From: Sindora glabra
Lineage: Eukaryota > Streptophyta > Magnoliopsida > Fabales > Fabaceae
Assembly (NCBI GenBank): GCA_020226215.1
Contig: CM035236.1
Coordinates: forward strand, 49,475,057-49,539,056
Direction of reading: 5' to 3'
Length of the DNA stretch: 64,000 nucleotides
Below, in pieces: positions 57,481-64,000 of the stretch (within the stretch, counting starts at the first letter, position 1; each line of letters starts with the position of its first letter). Both the position numbers and the translations under genes were made by a program. The notes below the pieces were generated by a model. The model saw nothing but the letters and a program-made list of their open reading frames with translations, did not search any database and had not been told where the DNA came from.

Positions 57481-58780
57481 TAATTTTAAATAAAGTTGTG
57501 TCTAGCCTGAGTATGTGCAAAGGCTAAGTGTGAAGGAATTTAATATGTAAGATTTTGTTTATATTATTTTCTCCCATTTTATACCTCTTAATATGTTACA
57601 TATGCTTAATTTTATAAAATTGGCCTTGTTACATAATTTGGGGTTGGTTTTACAATGATTTAAAATTATTTGGCTAATGTTAAATTTTTTATACTATTTC
57701 AAGTTTTTGGCTATATCTTGAGTTTTAAATATCGAATTTGGCTAATATTTATATAGTTGAAAAGCTTAAAGAAATCTTTACAATTTTTATGTCTTGGTCA
57801 AACCTAGTTTGGACGCTTGGAATGACTAATTTAATCGAGAAATTGAAACCCCATTTTTTTCTCATTTGAGCCAGCTTCAATTTTTAGGTAATATCTGGAG
57901 CTTCAAAAGTCCAATTGATGTGGAACTAGTTCTCAAAGCTTCCAAGAACTCAAAGCTCCCAAGAACAAGCCCTACATCTTATATATTCATGGTTTATCAA
58001 AATTATATAGTTTTGGTGGTCTTACATTGCATGGAAGTTAGACCTACGAAATTTCACTATTGTAACTCTTAAAGTACATTGTTTTGCAAAATAGATTCTC
58101 GGCTACTAAAATTTGTAAGACCCTATTCTTTATAACTCTAAAAGGCATAGGATTCAGATCCATTAGGTTCTAATAGTTATCAAGTTAAATATAGGGGAAA
58201 AACAGTACATACTTTAACACACTACATAATTCAACAAAAATAGTTTTTCTCATTCTTTGAAGTTTCTTATTTTTCAACCATGGAAGGATATGTTTCTAAT
58301 AGGTTCAAAAATTTTAAAGCTCATCCCTATTTGGATTGTAAGATTCTAAGTTATAATATTAACTTCTTCTAATTAATTTTTCTATTTCCTTAATTCTTTA
58401 TACTGATTGCTTTGAAATTGCATAAGTAGAATGCTGATTTGGTATAATTTGCATTCAACCTTGTGATTTCTAATTTTTATCTATTTTTATATTAAATTGT
58501 GATTGCTTAATCATGATTATTTGTGTAAGGATAGAGGGTTGAGAAGTTAAATCAGAGGCTTCTAGTTTAATTTCTTAGCTTAGTCAAATTCTATTATCAA
58601 ATCCTAAATAGTTATCTAACATAGGATTCATGAATTATTATAAAGGTTATGGATAATTCAAGGATGAAAAATCAAATGGAATAGTTAAATATTTTGTGAT
58701 CTATGATTAATCTACATTAAGAGCTTTCAAATCCTTGGATTAGCTACTTTGCAATATTGATTTTTTTTTTGTTATTTTAC
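57481..58780 (+). repeat. Probable Athila-type LTR
   Basis: Text such as TTGGCTATATCTTGAGTTTT, ATATCGAATTTGGCTAAT and AGGTTCAAAAATTTTAAAGC is typical of Athila/Gypsy LTRs with their repeated short sentences. A later part resembles an LTR end. No second copy was found in the window, so the ends cannot be set. Confidence 0.4.
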
Positions 58781-59439
58781 TTCTGTGTTTTGTTTTCCTT
58801 ACTACATTTATTTTAATTTCAAATCAAAATCCCTAATTTGGTTCTATGTTTATACTATTTTGCATACTATTTAAATTTGGTTCTGCATTTTGTATTCTAT
58901 GTACATTTTGTTTTCATTTCTATTTCACTTCTATTTGCTTTTGTTTCTTCTATTTTGAATGTATACTAAGGGTACGACTTGATTTGTTATTCTATATTGC
59001 ATAATTTTTAACAACCCAATTATAATCAACTTTGGTATGTTGACTTTTGTGTTGAAACAAATCAATGTCACCATACTTATAATAAGCTACCATATTGACT
59101 TTTGTGTCAAACAAGTTAAAGTCATTGTTTGGCTCCCTATAGTTTAATCTTATTAGAAAAGGTTTTTGTCAATTATCATCTCTTTTCTTGTGTCAACAAT
59201 CCTTAGTTTTCTTTGCTGGATTGCTTTTTTAATATTTTCCTAAAATGAACATAGTTGTTAGTAATATGGTTGAACAAATTATGATATTTGTAATACTTTC
59301 TACCTTTTATTTCTTTCATCGATAGAATTTTACGACTTTCTAACAATTTTATCTATTCAATTTTTAATAAATGGTTAAATATTTGATCATTCTTCTTTAA
59401 ATCAAATGAATAAATCTTTATTAACATCGTTCATTTTAT

Positions 59440-61070
59440 CTTTCTTTTTAGCAATTTTTAATTAAAAAAAAAGTGTAAGATGGGTTGGGCATAAGTTTGG
59501 CCATATGAATCTCATTCTCGTTATCTTGATTAGCCTTATCTTCTTTTGACATAAGCTACTTTTTCTTTTCTAAATGGGTTCTTCTCGATTTCCTTAAACC
59601 ATAAACACTATATAACTACTTTATTAACCACACTTTTTCACCTAATTTAAAAACATTAGTAATATTTTGATTCACTAACTTTTTTTAGATAGCATAGTCG
59701 AATCTTTCTGATTTTTGCCATTTCATTTTTGGCAATTTAGATGATACATTAACTTTGAGCCTATCAAAATTGAAATCAATACACCTTAGCCAACTCTATT
59801 AGGCTATTACATAGATTCATTAAATTATCTAAATTTCGCTTTGATCTCTCCTTGGTAAAATTAATAATAGAACATCCTTTCTATTTAAGCCTATCTATGA
59901 ATTGAATGGGGTTAGAGTCCTAAGTACTAGGTGAACATTGTTTTAGTTAAGAATAGAGGAAAATGTTTTAATTTTAAGAATTTATTCCTAACCAACCTTT
60001 TGCATTTGTTTGTGAACTGAGCTATATGTTCACTAGTTAACTAATTATTTTCACCGGAGAATGTAATGAATTTTGGCATTTTGAATCCCCTAGGTAATTT
60101 GATCTAATGTATTCATTTTAGAAACATTCATCAATAATTTAGATATTTACCTTGATTACCTAATTGATTTAACAATCTTTTAATTAGGAATTGTATATTT
60201 TGATCCTAGGCTTAATTAAGGTGGACATTTTGATAATTTGTTATATTCTAATTCGATCGTTGCATATTATCTCATGCATTTTTATTTTAAGGTTTATTTA
60301 ATTGAGCCTTTCTTATTTGCTTACCATGCCTTACAAGGATCATATAGTCATACACTGGTATTTTAACCTAATTATATCTATCTTTAAGTTTAATCTTAGT
60401 CTCTTCCCCTATTGATTGTTGTTCATCACCCTATTATGAATTTAGATATTGTACTACTTCTTCTAAAGTTTAATTTATTTAATCCTAGCCAATGGCTTCA
60501 TTCTTAATGATCAACCTTAATATGGTAGCCATTTATTATGAGAGTAAGTGTACCATATCATGATTACTCTCATCCATTTATTGTTTGAGCATAATTAAAT
60601 TCTAAGAAGTAAGGTTATGACTATTGTTATCATTGACAACATACGAGGGTTGTGTATTTACTTTTTCAGCTTGAATGTTTCAACCGCTATAGGAAATGAC
60701 CTAATTATTTTTATTAGTATATGGCATGCCAAAAAGCCATTTAGTAAGCAAACCATTAGGCCCTTGACATTATTTATTTGATCCTTATTTGATTTGTTAT
60801 TATTATTTGCTAGGGCCTTTTGGAGATTTTGATTATATGCAGCTTGGCTATTGTTTCAACAATCATTTCTTTGATTTTGATTTTGTTTATTTTAATTATA
60901 TAGATTTTGTTCTTTGTTCAACACATTGTTTTATTGCCCATCACCTAACATAATATTGTTTTGATTATTAGCACTTTTACCTCTTATGGTTTAGGTTCAT
61001 TAACATTTTCAATAACAACCCTTTTTTGAAATAAAGGATTATCAAGAGAAATTCCAAAAGTGGAAGTCAT
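59440..61070 (-). pseudogene. Gypsy gag relic (second family)
   Basis: Minus reading: MTSTFGISLDNPLFQKRVVI near 61060, a Gln/Asn-rich stretch, then LPRGFKMPKFITFSGENN, SEHIAQFTNKC, KLKHFPLFLTKTMFT, PHSIHR, IERMFYYxFYQGEIKAKFR (about 59800-60115), and GSKLMYHLNCQK, NVFKLGEKV. This matches plant gag of the PKFxxFSGE...STVEHIARY type. Below 59560 KKxLMSKEDKANQDNENEIH continues. Stops and shifts are frequent; pol was not found. Confidence 0.7.
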
Positions 61071-61439
61071 ATTTGTATTTATAATTATAGGTGATAAAAT
61101 TATTCCATTTCTTAATTGCATAAATAGAAAAGTGTTAGAATTTTATACCTTAACTAGGTTTTGCCAAGTAAGTCAATTTATTTATGGTTGAAAATGTAGT
61201 AAATTGGCTTAACTTTTTTTCCAAGAAATAAGTTTTATTCTTATATACTGACGATGTTTTGAATAGAACTCTAATAAAAATATTAAGAAGAAATACAAAT
61301 AGATAAATAAAAAGAATGAAGCAATAATTAGCAAATTTTGCATAAAAATATTTTAAATAAGTTAAAGATTTTATATATCCTATTTTTCTTATTACTTTAT
61401 ACTTCACATGTGATTTTTTATCTTGTTATTTACTCATTT

Positions 61440-62002
61440 TTTATATGCACTCCAATTATTTATAATTTACACACCAATATTATTAAGTAATATAAATATA
61501 ATATGATATATTTTATTTTTAATTTATTTAAATATTTTAAATAAATTGACACTTTGATATAAAAATTAAACTTAAAATAATTAATTTAATATATTATTTT
61601 TAAAAATAATATTTTAGTATGCTTTAAATTTTATTTATTTAAATTTTATTATTTTTTATAATAATTATCCACTATGATATTGTAGATTAAAAATATATCA
61701 ATTAAGATTTTATCAAAAATTTATGATTCACATATTGTTTTTTTTTCATTTTATCTACTTCATTTTTTTCTTTTTTTAATTTATTTCTATTATTTAAAGT
61801 TCAAATATAATATTCTAAATAACATAGATATAATATAATTTATTTTATTTTCATTATAAAACCATTTTTAATAAGTCAAATTTTTTATTTATTTTTTATA
61901 AATATTTTGAATAAATTAAAATTTTAGTATAAAAACTATTACTTGAATTAATTAATTACATACTCTATTTTTTTATTAACAATATTTGAATATTAAAATT
62001 AA

Positions 62003-62051
<49 letters not shown>

Positions 62052-63330
62052 TTATCAATGTTTCTTTTATGTTAAATTTTAAGCACTATGTCTATATGTC
62101 AAATTAAATGCATATTAATTGAAATTTTATCAAGGTTTTGCACTTCATGTATTATTTCACTTTTTGATTTTTTTACCTATATTATTTATAACTCAAATAC
62201 TATTAATTGATATAAATTTTATACAATAGAACTTTTTATGATAAAAATATTTTAACCTTGATTATTTTATAAATTAAGCATTGTTTCTCTTCTTTTTGTT
62301 TGCTCCATTTTACTTTTTATCATTTTTCATATTCACTTATATTAGTAATAACTCAGATATTAATGCCATTGAGTAATATAAATGCAATATTATATATTTT
62401 ATATTATAATTTTATTAACATTTTATTTAAATTAAAACTTCATTATAAAAAATATTAATTGATTCATTTAATTCCATATTAAATTTTTTAATATTTAATT
62501 TAATTTTTTATTATATTTTTATTATAAATTATTTTAAATAAGTTAAAATTTTATAAAATTAATTAATTTATTATATATTTTATTTTTTCTCATTATTCTG
62601 CTCCTCACCTATTTTTTTATCTTCTTTTTATTTGCTCTACTATATATTTTTTTCTTTTTCTTATGTGCACTTTTATTATTTATAGTTTTAATACAAATAT
62701 TACTATGTAGTACTAATATAATATAATATATTTTATTTTATTCTTAACTTATATAAATATATTAAATAAATCAAAATTTAATATTAAAATTATTTAAAAA
62801 ATTAATTAATTGAATATTTTATATTTAGAATAAAATTTAAAAATTAAATTAAATTTTTTTTATTTAAATTTTGTTATTTTTTCTAGATAATAATTTTCAA
62901 GTATTAGATTTTAAATTAATAATGTATTAATTAAGATTTGTATTAGATTTTCAATTCACACCATGTTTTTTCTCATTTCATCTACTCTCTCTTATATATT
63001 TTTATTCAATTTTTTATATTCATTACTTCTATTTATTGTTCAAATACAATATATTGAATAATATAGATATAATATAATTTATTTCTTTTTTATTAAAATT
63101 TTAATAGGTTATCCATTTTATGTAGTTGAATTAATTCACTACATATTTTATTTTTAACTCTTATTACTTTAAAGCACATAGGTTATTTCTCTTCTTTTAA
63201 TTTTTTTTGTTGCATATTTTTTTCTTTTTTATGTTTACTCATATTATTTATAACTTAAATATTAAGACTGCTAAATAATATAAACATAATATATTTTATT
63301 TTTGTTATCAAATATTTTAAATGACTCATA
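61440..63330. repeat. Degenerate AT-rich tandem repeats of about 330-400 bases
   Basis: A block TATTATTTATAAYTCAAATATT...AATAATATAAATATAATATATTTTATTTT recurs near 61460, 61790, 62195, 62345, 62680, 63035 and 63245, usually followed by TTAATTAATTTATTATATTTT-like text. Spacing is irregular because of an AT microsatellite and deletions. Confidence 0.6.
62006..62046. repeat. (AT)n microsatellite
   Basis: About 20 perfect TA units within the Helitron-like block. Confidence 0.9.
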
Positions 63331-63848
63331 TGAAAATAGAGTAATATTAACAATTTATTATTTATTTTGTAATAAAATTATTAGAATTATGTTCAAAGAA
63401 TTTAGTATATATTGAGTTAAAAATGGTGTTATTATATTTTTAAATAAAAATTATATTTTTCTTTAAAAATATTATTATCATTAAATGTTAAATTCTTTAT
63501 AAAGTTGTAGAAAGAATTTTATATTTTATTATTATTATTTTCTCATTCTTATTTTTATTATTATACAAAATATGACGTAAATATTATTTATTTTTCTCTT
63601 TATTTTTTATTATTATATATTTATATAGTTAAATTAGGTACATTAAAATTTAAAATACTAAAATCATCTAATCTTTTTTTAAAATTTATTTTTATTATTT
63701 AAATAATATATTTTAATAGATAAATAAATTATTATATTTTAAAAAATTATTATTTTTTATTAAATATTAACCATGCATAGCATGGCTTTGAATACTAGTA
63801 GATAAGTAAAAAAATGAAGCAATAATTAGTAAATTTTGCATAAAATGC

Positions 63849-64000
63849 TTCATTACAAAACAGAGCAAGAAAATGTAATGAATTGTTATTGTTGCGTGCA
63901 AATATTGGTATAATGGTGCATTAGCACTATAGGATGCAAAATATGATTATTGAAACCTAAAACTTTGCTCCCAAGTGCAAAACCAAAATTGCATGAAAGT
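63849..64000. other. Non-coding end of the window
   Basis: Slightly less AT-rich; no domain, repeat or RNA gene recognised. Confidence 0.5.

Larger units (their letters stand above)
61349..63799 (+). mobile_element. Helitron-like AT-rich element with CTAGT end
   Basis: The 3' end has a perfect hairpin CCATGC-ATA-GCATGG at 63771-63785 and CTAGT at 63795-63799, the Helitron signature. The base after CTAGT is A rather than the expected T. The body is almost pure A/T and contains repeats (next entry), with no Rep/helicase frame. A 47-base direct repeat of flanking DNA (61301-61348 and 63801-63848, GAAGCAATAATTAGYAAATTTTGCATAAAA) brackets it. The 5' end is set only by that repeat. Confidence 0.55.

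Noticed and set aside
57866..58072. Open frame of 68 codons
   Set aside because: Lies in LTR-like sequence; no known domain and no adjacent coding signal.
61150..61407. Minus-strand open frame of 85 codons
   Set aside because: Runs across the flanking direct repeat into AT-rich DNA; composition-driven.
61440..63330. Spaced repeats resembling a CRISPR-like array
   Set aside because: Units are long, diverged and AT-only with irregular spacing; plant Helitron-type repeats explain them.

Overview
This window looks like nuclear DNA of a eudicot plant. It is very AT-rich, is packed with decayed plant transposable elements, and holds one host gene with 13 small exons joined by GT-AG introns. No bacterial or viral gene organisation, CRISPR array, rRNA gene or tRNA gene was seen.

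Layout. 1-4.1 kb: on the plus strand, a broken MuDR/MULE transposase followed directly by a broken plant-mobile-domain (PMD, MAIN-like) gene, then a GC-rich block of three 23-bp repeats in otherwise AT-rich DNA. 5.5-6.5 kb: a Copia reverse-transcriptase scrap and a 521-bp MITE-like element. 7.5-24.8 kb: the only gene that reads as intact, on the minus strand. It encodes a 417-residue homologue of TTC5 (tetratricopeptide repeats plus a C-terminal OB-fold domain). All 13 exons could be placed to the base with consistent phase and no stop. Its introns carry nested elements: intron 10 holds a Copia element (TSD ATTTT) lying inside a split MITE, with a second Copia (TSD ATATA) inside the first one's LTR; intron 7 holds a coding-free Copia-type element (TSD AACAC); intron 4 holds a SINE and a MITE-like element.

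24.8-38.6 kb: mostly AT-rich DNA with MITE relics, microsatellites, tandem duplications, a clear 915-bp hAT-type element (TSD TTGCCATT) and a likely Helitron 3' end. 38.6-44.8 kb: a heavily mutated Ty3/Gypsy element of the Tat/Ogre type on the minus strand (gag, protease, RT, RNase H and integrase all recognisable), whose 3' end forms a large imperfect palindrome with a minisatellite. 45.8-46.8 kb: two MITEs, one with a perfect 9-bp Mutator-type TSD. 47.7-52.6 kb: a gag-only LTR element on the minus strand with about 0.8-kb LTRs. 52.7-58.8 kb: an Athila-like Gypsy relic on the plus strand, interrupted by a MITE-like element with an internal tandem duplication. 59.4-61.1 kb: another Gypsy gag relic on the minus strand. 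61.35-63.8 kb: an AT-rich repetitive block ending in a Helitron-type hairpin and CTAGT, flanked by a 47-bp direct repeat.

Working picture: one conserved housekeeping-type gene keeps its reading frame although its introns and both flanks have been filled by successive waves of elements. I did not find a convincing new biological system. The most notable items are the triple nest in intron 10, the internally inverted Copia, the MULE-PMD pair with its GC-rich repeats, and the palindromic Gypsy tail.
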